From ARK-14 sp002899805 (GTDB taxonomy: Archaea; Thermoproteota; Thermoprotei_A; Sulfolobales; Fervidicoccaceae), in contig JBAMMC010000036.1 of the NCBI GenBank assembly GCA_039793985.1, positions 1 to 16,369 on the forward strand: DNA of 16,369 nt, read 5' to 3'. Position numbers and translations under genes: made by a program. Positions within the stretch are counted from its first letter, which is position 1; each line of letters starts with the position of its first letter. Below the pieces are notes generated by a model. That model made no database searches. It was given only the letters and a program-made list of their open reading frames with translations, and had not been told where the DNA came from. Of the stretch, positions 1-6,154 are shown in pieces.

Positions 1-69
1 TATGTTGTCTTTGATGTTTCTTTGCTCAATAATTTTATGATCAATTTGATATTTGTTTAACAATCCCAT
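1..69 (-). CDS. possible 5' end of a divergent gene, cut by the window edge
   Basis: On the minus strand an ATG at 67-69 opens a reading frame of 23 codons that runs off the window without a stop (begins MGLLNKYQIDHKII). No ribosome-binding site is visible, so it would have to be leaderless; a weak T/A-rich element lies about 25 bases upstream of the ATG, around 95-101. The frame is short and the DNA AT-rich, so it could be chance. No function can be given. Confidence 0.22.
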   Translation of the reverse strand, partial: MGLLNKYQIDHKIIEQRNIKDNI

Positions 70-74
70 TATTA

Positions 75-82
75 TTTATATA
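75..82 (+). promoter_or_regulatory. TATA box for the AbrB-ACT gene
   Basis: The sequence TTTATATA matches an archaeal TATA box. A start of transcription about 25 bases downstream would fall near 103-107 and leave a leader of roughly 20 bases. That leader holds a GAGGT ribosome-binding site at 116-120, seven bases before the ATG at 128. Confidence 0.6.
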
Positions 83-88
83 CCGTTT

Positions 89-106
89 AACACGAATAAA
101 TGTGTT
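89..106. promoter_or_regulatory. inverted repeat AACAC-N8-GTGTT, candidate operator
   Basis: The two 5-base arms (89-93 and 102-106) are perfect. Extending outward gives TTTAACAC and GTGTTGAA, matching at seven of eight positions. It lies between the TATA box and the ribosome-binding site, over the expected transcription start of the AbrB-ACT gene, a typical place for a repressor. Autoregulation by that gene's product is inference. Confidence 0.35.
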
Positions 107-127
107 GAATGAAAAGAGGTTGTTAGT

Positions 128-544
128 ATGAAGCTAACTAGTATAGTAAAAATCGACCCTAAGGGAAGGGTAACCATACCCCTATATATAAGAGAAGCAA
201 TGGATGTCCACGAGGGAAAATATCTCGTTATTATAGCTGATATTGAAAAGAAAGAAATAGTATTAACGCCTATTACTAGAAGTGCTGAAAACATCTACGA
301 AATAAGGGTCGAACTTCAAGACAAACCAGGAGCTTTAGCTGAGTTTAGTAAATTGCTTAGTGATATGAAGCTAGATGTACTACTTTCAAAGTGCTCTACA
401 GTGAAAAGAGGAGAAATAGGGGAATGTTCAGCAGTTGTAGAACCCCTTGAACCGAGCATTGACATAAAATCAATCGAAGAGAAAATAAAGTCTTTAGATG
501 TCGTGTATATGGTTTCGGTTAGACCTGTTGAAAAGGTAGGCTAA
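128..544 (+). CDS. AbrB/SpoVT-type DNA-binding domain fused to an ACT domain
   Basis: This 138-residue protein looks like a small-molecule-responsive transcription regulator. Residues 3-47 form an AbrB/MazE swapped-hairpin DNA-binding domain with the hallmark DPKGRVTIP followed by IREAM. Residues 55-133 read as an ACT domain: the strand EIRVELQDKPGAL is the usual ACT entry, with the conserved Pro-Gly turn at the ligand site. ACT domains generally bind amino acids or similar ligands, so ligand-controlled DNA binding is the likely mode; the ligand is unknown. The ATG at 128 is set by GAGGT at 116-120. The DUF72 gene follows after 11 bases, so the two are probably co-transcribed. No partner toxin is adjacent, which argues against an antitoxin role. 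Domain calls are firm; the targets are not known. Confidence 0.85.
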   Translation: MKLTSIVKIDPKGRVTIPLYIREAMDVHEGKYLVIIADIEKKEIVLTPITRSAENIYEIRVELQDKPGALAEFSKLLSDMKLDVLLSKCSTVKRGEIGECSAVVEPLEPSIDIKSIEEKIKSLDVVYMVSVRPVEKVG

Positions 545-555
545 AGGTACGATAA

Positions 556-1317
556 ATGGCAAGGATTCTGATTGGGGTTTGTGGTTTTCCTAAATCACTA
601 TCAACAGTTTTTTCAAGTATGGATATTGTTGAAATCCAACAGAGCTTTTATGAACCTTTGAGCCAAAGGAGGATAGAATCTCTGAGAAAATCTAACAAAT
701 ACAATAGAGAAATATCGCTTAAAGTATGGCAAGTTGTCACTCATCCCCCCCAATCGCCAACTTGGAAAAAAATGAAGAAAAAACCAGAGGGTGAACTAAG
801 CAATTATGGCTATCTAAAGCCAACGGAAGAGAACCTAAAAGCTCTCAATCTTTCTCTTTCACAAGCAAAGGAACTAAATGCCTTTGCTGCTGTCCTTCAG
901 ACTCCACCATCAATGCCCTATAATGTTGGACATCTCGAAAATATCCTAGAGTTCTTCAGACAGGCCATAGAGATGTCAGAAAAAATGGGAGTTTTTCTTA
1001 TATGGGAACCAAGAGGTGCTTATGCCGAAGATATAAAGTTTCTGGGTAAAGTGGCTGAAACCGGTGTAATTATATGTTCCGATTTTCTCAGAAGGGGTGT
1101 ATTAGTGGAAGGGGATATCATGTATACAAGGCTGCACGGTCTAGGTGAAAAGGAAGTCAATTATAATTACAAGTACAAGGATGAAGATCTTGCAAGGTTG
1201 AAAAAAATCATATTTGAGCATTTATCCGGAGAAAGGAAAATCTATGTTTTGTTCAATAATGTTCATATGTTCGATGATGCTGTGAGGTTCAAAAAAATCA
1301 TAGGTGAACTAGCTTGA
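556..1317 (+). CDS. DUF72 (YecE-like) family protein
   Basis: The 253-residue protein shows the run of DUF72 signatures: the first strand ILIGVCGF (4-11), EIQQSFYEP (26-34), WQVVTHPP (58-65), LQTPPS (115-119 region), IWEPRG (149-154), YTRLHG (190-195) and VLFNNVHMFDDA (231-242). Known structures of the family are TIM barrels, and the conserved Glu, Arg, His and Asn residues suggest an enzymatic or nucleic-acid-binding site, but no activity is established to my knowledge. Its length is normal for the family. It lies 11 bases after the AbrB-ACT gene and overlaps the next gene by four bases (TTGA), so these three form one transcription unit. The placement two genes before PCNA hints at DNA metabolism, but that is inference. 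Confidence 0.9.
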   Translation: MARILIGVCGFPKSLSTVFSSMDIVEIQQSFYEPLSQRRIESLRKSNKYNREISLKVWQVVTHPPQSPTWKKMKKKPEGELSNYGYLKPTEENLKALNLSLSQAKELNAFAAVLQTPPSMPYNVGHLENILEFFRQAIEMSEKMGVFLIWEPRGAYAEDIKFLGKVAETGVIICSDFLRRGVLVEGDIMYTRLHGLGEKEVNYNYKYKDEDLARLKKIIFEHLSGERKIYVLFNNVHMFDDAVRFKKIIGELA

Positions 1318-1544
1318 GCATATATTGGGAAAGATGCGATATCTGTGAAAGACATGCCCCGACGAGTTTAGTAACATTTCGAGGAAAGGGTTTGAGGATG
1401 TGCTACCGCTGTAGCTTTTTGTTCAGTGCTTGGAATTATAGAGGAGAACCTGCCTGGAAAAAAATCGGTTTCAAGAAAGAAGAGAACGAATTCGATAAGA
1501 AGATAAGGGCAATCGAAAAAATGCTCGAAGAGAAAAAAGAATAA
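1314..1544 (+). CDS. small four-cysteine zinc-binding protein
   Basis: This 76-residue protein has two Cys-x2-Cys pairs (CDIC at 8-11 and CYRC at 30-33), 18 residues apart, which should bind one zinc ion in a treble-clef or ribbon-like fold. The last 25 residues are highly charged (EKKE-rich) and probably helical. It begins with TTG at 1314, overlapping the TGA of the DUF72 gene (TTGA), with AGGTGA at 1302-1307 as the likely ribosome-binding site. I do not recognise the family. Its size and tail would suit an RNA- or protein-binding accessory factor. It appears to be translationally coupled to the DUF72 gene. Confidence 0.75.
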   Translation: MSIYWERCDICERHAPTSLVTFRGKGLRMCYRCSFLFSAWNYRGEPAWKKIGFKKEENEFDKKIRAIEKMLEEKKE

Positions 1545-1567
1545 TATTAAAGTATGATGATCAGATC

Positions 1568-1576
1568 AATTATATG
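1568..1576 (+). promoter_or_regulatory. possible TATA box for PCNA
   Basis: AATTATATG lies about 40 bases before the PCNA start. A transcription start near 1598-1602 would leave a short leader that still includes the GTGAT ribosome-binding site at 1604-1608. PCNA could also be read through from the upstream operon, since only 69 bases separate it from the zinc-protein gene. Confidence 0.35.
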
Positions 1577-1613
1577 CTTGGAAAAACTATCGACTCTAGA
1601 AGAGTGATGAATA

Positions 1614-2357
1614 ATGAGAGTAGTTTTCGGTAAGGCCAGCGACTTCAAGGAAATGATTTCCTCAATTTCGAGGAATCTCGATGAGATACCATTCAATATA
1701 AATGACGGAGGATTAAGTGCTAAGGCTCTCAGTGAAGATAAAACGACTATGGTCATATTGAGAGTGCCAGCTGAGTTCTTCGACGTCTTAGAACTTGAAG
1801 GACCTGTTAAGTTCAAAGTAAAATCTACTGAGCTAATTAAGATACTTAAGAGATCTTCTAGAGGAGATTCCCTCGAGTTTTCTCTAGAAGGAGAAAATCT
1901 TCTCATAACTTTTCACAATGAAAAACAAAAGGTGAAAAGAAGTTTCAGCGTCACCATAACTTCCAGAGACATAGAAGAAGTTGGAGAACCTAAAGTTGAA
2001 CTTCCCATAGAAGCATCAATGATATCGAAAGATTTGAAGGAAATAACAGATGATGTGAAGAAAGTAGGGGGAGAGGTTAAGCTGATTTTTGACAAAGGAG
2101 AAGTGAAGGTAATGGCAGAATCAACTGGAAGGAGATATATAGCCTTACTTAAAGAAAGCGCACCATTGCTTTCTTTGAAATCCACAATAGAGAAGGCAGA
2201 ATCTAAATACAGCGTCGATCTTTTGTACTCTGTAGTCAGAGGTATTCCTTCCAATGGGACGGTTGTACTTTCTTTTGGAGAGCAGCTTCCTCTTAGGTTA
2301 TTTGCCGACTTAGAAAAATTAGGAAGCCTAATCTATTGGATTGCTCCGACAACATAA
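1614..2357 (+). CDS. pcn: DNA polymerase sliding clamp (PCNA)
   Basis: This 247-residue protein is the usual length for archaeal PCNA. The ring-shaped trimer encircles DNA and tethers replicative polymerase, ligase, FEN1 and RFC at the fork. The N-terminal half has the typical FKEMISSIS helix region, the GGLSAKALSEDKTTMVILRV strand and PAEFFDVLEL; the interdomain linker falls near residues 115-130; the C-terminal half ends in LEKLGSLIYWIAPTT, the position of the LxYxLAP motif that docks on client proteins. Crenarchaea often carry two or three PCNA paralogues that form heterotrimers; which one this is cannot be told from one copy. The ATG at 1614 is supported by GTGAT six bases upstream. The gene converges on S3Ae with only 32 bases between the stops. 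Confidence 0.95.
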   Translation: MRVVFGKASDFKEMISSISRNLDEIPFNINDGGLSAKALSEDKTTMVILRVPAEFFDVLELEGPVKFKVKSTELIKILKRSSRGDSLEFSLEGENLLITFHNEKQKVKRSFSVTITSRDIEEVGEPKVELPIEASMISKDLKEITDDVKKVGGEVKLIFDKGEVKVMAESTGRRYIALLKESAPLLSLKSTIEKAESKYSVDLLYSVVRGIPSNGTVVLSFGEQLPLRLFADLEKLGSLIYWIAPTT

Positions 2358-2389
2358 AAATAGAAAACACTCATAGCATCTTCGAAAAA

Positions 2390-3037
2390 TTACTGTTGTA
2401 TTGGAGCAGTTCCTGGAGGTATTGATGCTTTTTGAGGACCATATGGTCCTGGAACTAGAAGAAGTTTTGACTTAAATATTTCTACTTTTCTAACGGGGAA
2501 GATCTTCTTTGCCTGTGTGAAAATTTCTCCAGTTATCGTATCTCCCATAAAAGCTTGGACTAGCTCATCGAAGGTCATTTCTTTCGATTTTTCTGTAACT
2601 ATCTTTTCCATTATCTTTCTAATGGCCCTTTTCTGGCTACTTTTAGCTTTGAATGAAGTAAATACTGCTAACGAAACTCTCAATGTGTAACCATCTTTGG
2701 TCTCAACTTTGAATATCCCCTGTATCTTACTGCTTTTTCTTCTCGTTAAAACTTTTAGATAGTCTCTTGCTAGCTCATGCCCTTTGAATCTAGTCTTCGC
2801 CGTGTGACCTTGTATTCCAACTATTTGAAATTTAAGTTTAATGTGAACTTGGTTATAATCGCCAGTTATGTCGTAGAGAGTCGCCTCAATTGTTCGACCT
2901 ATCAAATTTGAGGGCTCTAGAGCTGGTACAGAACCTATAGATACTTCTCCGAAAACAGCTGGAGCTAAGACTTCATACCATTTTTTCTGTTTCCACAGAT
3001 CCTTTATTTCTTTTCTTTTCCCCTTAGTAGCGGACAT
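2390..3037 (-). CDS. rps3ae: 30S ribosomal protein S3Ae (eS1)
   Basis: The 215-residue product is archaeal/eukaryotic eS1, a platform protein of the small ribosomal subunit near the mRNA exit. Recognisable stretches are the basic N-terminus leading to WKQKKWYEVLAP, FGEVSIGS, the GRTIEATLYDITGDY segment, the KFQIVGIQGHTAKTRFKGHELARDYLK core and KIFPVRKVEIFKSKLL near the end. The length fits the family; the tail is Pro/Gln-rich. The ATG lies two bases after the Pcc1 stop, and GGTGG inside the last Pcc1 codons serves as its ribosome-binding site, so the two are translationally coupled. The order RecJ/Cdc45-like, Pcc1, S3Ae is a conserved archaeal arrangement. Confidence 0.95.
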   Translation of the reverse strand: MSATKGKRKEIKDLWKQKKWYEVLAPAVFGEVSIGSVPALEPSNLIGRTIEATLYDITGDYNQVHIKLKFQIVGIQGHTAKTRFKGHELARDYLKVLTRRKSSKIQGIFKVETKDGYTLRVSLAVFTSFKAKSSQKRAIRKIMEKIVTEKSKEMTFDELVQAFMGDTITGEIFTQAKKIFPVRKVEIFKSKLLLVPGPYGPQKASIPPGTAPIQQ

Positions 3038-3039
3038 AT

Positions 3040-3339
3040 TCAGATCCCACCAGCACTACCACTTGATTGCAGTTTTTTCTCATTTTTTGATGCATCTAAG
3101 GCATTAATAACCGTAGCTATTGAGCGAAGATATTCCTCTACAGTATTCTTCACTGTCAGCACATCTCCCCTCTCTACAGTTATGTTTATGAGGATATTTT
3201 TCCCCTCTTTATATGCTTTTGTTTTGACTTTTCCTCCTTCAGGCTCATCGTCAGGAGATATCGCTTCTATTATTGTCTTAGCGAGTTCTTCATCATCTAC
3301 CTGAATTTCCAGAATGGCTTCATATTTCTTTACGGACAA
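3040..3339 (-). CDS. pcc1: KEOPS complex subunit Pcc1
   Basis: This 99-residue protein matches Pcc1, the small dimerising subunit of the KEOPS complex (Kae1, Bud32, Cgi121, Pcc1) that makes threonylcarbamoyl-adenosine at position 37 of ANN-decoding tRNAs. The sequence shows the family's pattern: a first strand YEAILEIQVDDEELAKTIIEAISPD, a central INITVERGDVLTVKNTVEEYLRSI helix-strand unit, and a helical end. The start is TTG at 3337-3339 with GGTGG upstream as ribosome-binding site. The last about 15 residues (KKLQSSGSAGGI) extend past the core fold and look disordered. It sits between the RecJ/Cdc45-like gene and S3Ae, its usual archaeal position, which supports the call for such a short protein. 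Confidence 0.85.
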   Translation of the reverse strand: MSVKKYEAILEIQVDDEELAKTIIEAISPDDEPEGGKVKTKAYKEGKNILINITVERGDVLTVKNTVEEYLRSIATVINALDASKNEKKLQSSGSAGGI

Positions 3340-3358
3340 GTTCCCACCAACACTTTAT

Positions 3359-4543
3359 TTAAGATATGAGAACAAAAGGAAATATTTCCGAGGAGTTAAA
3401 GTTAGCAATCGAGTTTCTGATTCCATTTGGAGCTTTTGCTAACTCGAAAATGGATGTTACTTTCTTCTCTCCAATTTGGCAGCCTACCATACCCTCATCA
3501 AGAGCTCCCATCTTTCTGGCCAGATTTCCTAAGAAATGGATAGGTCTCGGAAAATCACAAGTAACATAAAGGATACCATTACTGGGTCTAATTTTCTTAT
3601 CGATAATTGCTCTCATAGTATCACCTATCCATTCCAAATTGTGCAATCTATGCGCAAGAATCCCCTCTAAGGGAAGAGATGAGGTATAGAAAGATATTAC
3701 TGAGCCTGGAGAAACTTCAAGGGCTATATCAATCGCTTCCCCTACTTCCTTCAGGTCATATTCTCTATCTCCAATCTGATAAAAGAGCAATGGCCTTATG
3801 AGTTCTTTTTTTGGTTGTTTTAACTCCCTATAGCGTAGTTCTTTCAAGAAAAGATTAAGAATATTTTTTATTTCATTTTCTCCAAGTTTAGAAAAGGGTT
3901 GGCTGGGATCTATACCTATTTCCTTCAATGTTGAGAATATCTTCTCATATTTAGAAGCTGAAAGAGAGATGAAAAAAGGATCAACAGTATGGTAGATTGA
4001 ATCGACAATTGATCTATTTGAAGTCTGAACGAGAGCCAAACCCTTTTTATGAAGTTTTATGGGTGTTATAGATTGAATGAAACGAATTAGAGGGTCATCT
4101 TCTCCCAAAGTCTGTAGCTCCTGGAAAAGTGAAGAATATGCTAGCATAAGCTTACTATCTTGAATTAGAGTTATGTTCTCCATCAATTGCAAAGCCTGTA
4201 GGACCGGATTGAGCGCGATCGTCTCCACTTTCGAATTTGGAAATACAACAAAATTTTTAGTAATATAAATCCCACTTTTTTTTGTTTTTTCCTTTAAATC
4301 AAAGCCTACAAATATACCTTCTTCATTTTCATTCGAGATTTCCATTGAAAAAGATATCTTAACGCGATCTTTCTTTTCGGCTATTAAGGAAGCAATAAGC
4401 AATGAAGCATGAAAAGAGATCGTATCTGGAAAGCTCAGGATTTTTACCACTTCTGCCTTCGTTACATATTCGGTAAGTTTTTCTGAAAATGTTTTAACGG
4501 CATTTTTTACCGCATTAACATCTTCCAATTCTAAAAACCCCAA
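3359..4543 (-). CDS. degenerate RecJ/Cdc45-like (DHH-family) protein
   Basis: This 394-residue protein has the size and position of the archaeal RecJ-like/Cdc45 homologue, which is typically next to pcc1 and rps3ae. The sequence is divergent. Where active DHH enzymes have an Asp-x-Asp-Gly motif near the N-terminus it has ILSFPDTISFHASLLIASLI (residues 35-54); where they have Asp-His-His it has GIFVGFDLKE (76-85). There is no DHH triad and no clear GGH motif. The segment RPLLFYQIGDREYDLKEVGE (250-269) resembles the region after the core in archaeal RecJ proteins. The likely role is a structural partner of GINS and MCM in the replicative helicase, as for the inactive Cdc45-like proteins of crenarchaea; this rests on context and weak similarity. 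The TTG at 4543 has no visible ribosome-binding site, and a second in-frame TTG at 4526-4528 is possible. Confidence 0.6.
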   Translation of the reverse strand: MGFLELEDVNAVKNAVKTFSEKLTEYVTKAEVVKILSFPDTISFHASLLIASLIAEKKDRVKISFSMEISNENEEGIFVGFDLKEKTKKSGIYITKNFVVFPNSKVETIALNPVLQALQLMENITLIQDSKLMLAYSSLFQELQTLGEDDPLIRFIQSITPIKLHKKGLALVQTSNRSIVDSIYHTVDPFFISLSASKYEKIFSTLKEIGIDPSQPFSKLGENEIKNILNLFLKELRYRELKQPKKELIRPLLFYQIGDREYDLKEVGEAIDIALEVSPGSVISFYTSSLPLEGILAHRLHNLEWIGDTMRAIIDKKIRPSNGILYVTCDFPRPIHFLGNLARKMGALDEGMVGCQIGEKKVTSIFELAKAPNGIRNSIANFNSSEIFPFVLIS

Positions 4544-4579
4544 AATTACTAAGAATTATTGGAAGTATCTTTTTTAATT

Positions 4580-4876
4580 TTACTCTTCTTCTCCTCCCCC
4601 TTCTTCCCCCTCTTCTTGCATGAGTTCCAGTGCTATCTCATAGTAGTCTTCCACGCGCTGCTGGTGTTCTTCATCGGAAATCCCGAACTTAGCAGGTTCC
4701 GAAACTAAGGAAGTTGTTTTTGTACGCTCTTTTTCACTTACCTTTTCTTTTATGACATATGATTTCTTTTCTTTCCCGACCTTTGTCTCGTATCCGCATT
4801 TAGTACACTTCAGCACTATTTGGTTCCCCCTTTTTGTAGGAACCATTACTCCACCACATTTGGGGCAGAATTTCGT
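4580..4876 (-). CDS. TFS/Rpb9-type N-terminal zinc-ribbon protein, C-terminal domain absent
   Basis: The protein has the N-terminal zinc ribbon of archaeal TFS/RpoM, with cysteines at 4, 7, 24 and 27 (FCPKCGG and KCTKCGYE) when read from the ACG at 4874-4876, then a charged linker with EKVSEKERT. TFS normally adds a second ribbon whose Asp-Glu hairpin triggers RNA cleavage by RNA polymerase; here that domain is missing and the protein ends at about 98 residues in an acidic Glu/Gly tail. The first in-frame ATG (4844-4846) lies after the first Cys pair and would destroy the ribbon. Upstream are ACG, ATC and then a TAA stop, with a strong AGGAGG at 4886-4891, so initiation at ACG or ATC, or a sequencing error, is implied. 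Binding to RNA polymerase without cleavage activity is inference. Confidence 0.65.
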   Translation of the reverse strand, partial: TKFCPKCGGVMVPTKRGNQIVLKCTKCGYETKVGKEKKSYVIKEKVSEKERTKTTSLVSEPAKFGISDEEHQQRVEDYYEIALELMQEEGEEGGGEEE

Positions 4877-4882
4877 GATTTA

Positions 4883-4891
4883 TCTCCTCCT
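4883..4891 (-). promoter_or_regulatory. strong ribosome-binding site that sets the TFS-like start
   Basis: On the minus strand the sequence reads AGGAGGAGA. The AGGAGG core is nine bases from the ACG codon at 4874-4876 and six from ATC at 4877-4879, both normal spacings, but 39 bases from the first ATG. An in-frame TAA lies at 4880-4882. Together these place the start upstream of the ATG. Confidence 0.75.
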
Positions 4892-4943
4892 GTTATTTTT
4901 TCTCCTCAGGTAAAGTTGGCTCTTTTACTAAAACACATAACCC

Positions 4944-4953
4944 ATATATAAAG
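4944..4953 (-). promoter_or_regulatory. TATA box for the TFS-like / Cdc45-like / pcc1 / rps3ae unit
   Basis: The minus strand reads CTTTATATAT, a good archaeal TATA box. A transcription start near 4918-4925 would give a leader of about 45 bases that contains the AGGAGG site. All four downstream genes are on the same strand with gaps of 2 to 36 bases, so one transcript is likely. Confidence 0.55.
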
Positions 4954-5102
4954 AAATCGTTCTTTTTTATGAGTATATTATTATAATTGTTATTATATCC
5001 TTATTAATAAAAACTTCAAACTCTGTACATCTTTATCAATTCATAACCTTTCAGTCAATCTCGCCAGTAATTCGGATGGCTCTGTAATAACTAAATGTTA
5101 AT

Positions 5103-5110
5103 TTTAATAA
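5103..5110 (+). promoter_or_regulatory. possible TATA box for the molybdoenzyme gene
   Basis: TTTAATAA lies about 35 bases before the ATG at 5142. The predicted transcription start is within about 10 bases of the ATG, which fits the absence of a good ribosome-binding site: this mRNA is probably leaderless or nearly so. Confidence 0.4.
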
Positions 5111-5141
5111 ACACCAACCGGTCATAAAAAATTGAGAAGCC

Positions 5142-6083
5142 ATGGAAATAGAGTGTTTTAAAACAGTCATGCCTTCAGGAAGTACCAAAAAAATCGGAAA
5201 TATATATCAATGTAAAATAAAGGAGAATCAAGAAGTCAAAGATTTAGAGGGATTAAAGGAGTTAGTAAATAGTATCGTCAATAGGCTTGGTCTTTCAGGC
5301 AAAATTGAACTTTCTGAAAATGAGAGCATTGGAACTTCCCACATGCTATATAAGTTCAACCTTTTTGTCGGAGAAAAAAGGTGTTCTTCAATAAGAGTAG
5401 TTTTGAGAAATAATGCTTTGGTGTCTCTTACGCTGGTTTTGTCAGAGGAATGTTCTATGAATATTGAAACTGGAGAAAAAAAGAACCCCTCTCTTTCTAG
5501 TAATAAGAAAACAAATAAGAACGAAAAAAGCATTCCTCCAGGTCAGGTTATCATAAATGATTTCATCATTTACAGGATTCTTGGCCAACCACATATAACT
5601 TTAGATAGCTGGAAGCTAAAAATATTTGGAGAGGTAGAAAAATCTGTAGAGCTTAGCTACGAAGAGCTCTATTCGCTTGGTATACAGAAATATAAAGGTG
5701 ATTTTCACTGCGTAACAGGCTGGAGCGTAAGAGACCAACTATGGGAGGGAGTCCCAACAAAAGAACTCGCAAAGATCGTGAAGGTCAGAGACGAAGTAGA
5801 ATGGGTCCTGACTTACTCAGCAGATGGATATACGGCGATTATCCCTATTGAGGATTTCTTTGATGAAAGAAGCATGATTGTGTTAAAGCTAAATGGTAAA
5901 GTCCTTTCACAAGAGCAAGGCTACCCAGCGAGGCTTTTCATTCCACATCTCTACGGATGGAAAGGAGGAAAATGGCTTACCGGTATAGAATTCAAAAAAG
6001 ACTATAGCGATGGATATTGGGAAGCGTTAGGTTATCATGAAAGAGGAAACGTCTGGTTAGAAGAGAGATTCAAAAATCTTTAA
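5142..6083 (+). CDS. sulfite-oxidase-family molybdopterin oxidoreductase with an extra N-terminal domain
   Basis: Residues about 131-313 match the Oxidored_molyb fold of the sulfite oxidase/MsrP group. The motif DFHCVTGWS places the molybdenum-binding cysteine at Cys190; other hallmarks are the nearby SYEEL, TYSADGYTAIIP (224-235), the conserved QGYPARLFIPHLYGWKG region (259-275) and the C-terminal YWEALGYHERGN. The substrate cannot be read from sequence; family members act on sulfite or on protein methionine sulfoxide. Residues 1-115 are not part of the fold and are unfamiliar to me; they hold four cysteines (5, 24, 81, 104) and join through a Lys/Ser/Asn-rich linker (113-130). There is no signal peptide or Tat motif, so the enzyme should be cytoplasmic, unlike bacterial MsrP. 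It stands alone, with no cytochrome or molybdopterin-synthesis gene next to it. Confidence 0.85.
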   Translation: MEIECFKTVMPSGSTKKIGNIYQCKIKENQEVKDLEGLKELVNSIVNRLGLSGKIELSENESIGTSHMLYKFNLFVGEKRCSSIRVVLRNNALVSLTLVLSEECSMNIETGEKKNPSLSSNKKTNKNEKSIPPGQVIINDFIIYRILGQPHITLDSWKLKIFGEVEKSVELSYEELYSLGIQKYKGDFHCVTGWSVRDQLWEGVPTKELAKIVKVRDEVEWVLTYSADGYTAIIPIEDFFDERSMIVLKLNGKVLSQEQGYPARLFIPHLYGWKGGKWLTGIEFKKDYSDGYWEALGYHERGNVWLEERFKNL

Positions 6084-6093
6084 GATTTTTTTT
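6072..6093 (+). terminator. T-rich terminator with a short palindrome
   Basis: AAAAATCTT and AAGATTTTT are perfect 9-base arms around one base, overlapping the stop codon of the molybdoenzyme, and run into eight consecutive Ts (6086-6093). Archaeal RNA polymerase terminates mainly at such T tracts; the hairpin itself is all weak pairs apart from one G-C. Confidence 0.5.
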
Positions 6094-6105
6094 ATCTTGG
6101 CATTT

Positions 6106-6116
6106 TTTATATTTAA
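6106..6116 (+). promoter_or_regulatory. TATA box for the GlmU-like / radical SAM / OLA1 operon
   Basis: TTTATATTTAA lies about 45 bases before the proposed CTG start at 6155. The expected transcription start near 6135-6140 keeps the AGGTGA ribosome-binding site (6143-6148) within a very short leader. Confidence 0.45.
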
Positions 6117-6142
6117 TATTTATAATGAATTAACAGTAGTAA

Positions 6143-6148
6143 AGGTGA
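6143..6148 (+). promoter_or_regulatory. ribosome-binding site AGGTGA that sets a CTG start
   Basis: AGGTGA is six bases from the CTG at 6155-6157, an ideal spacing, and 27 bases from the first in-frame TTG (6176-6178). Its last three bases are an in-frame TGA, so the reading frame cannot begin earlier. Confidence 0.6.
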
Positions 6149-6154
6149 AGAGGA

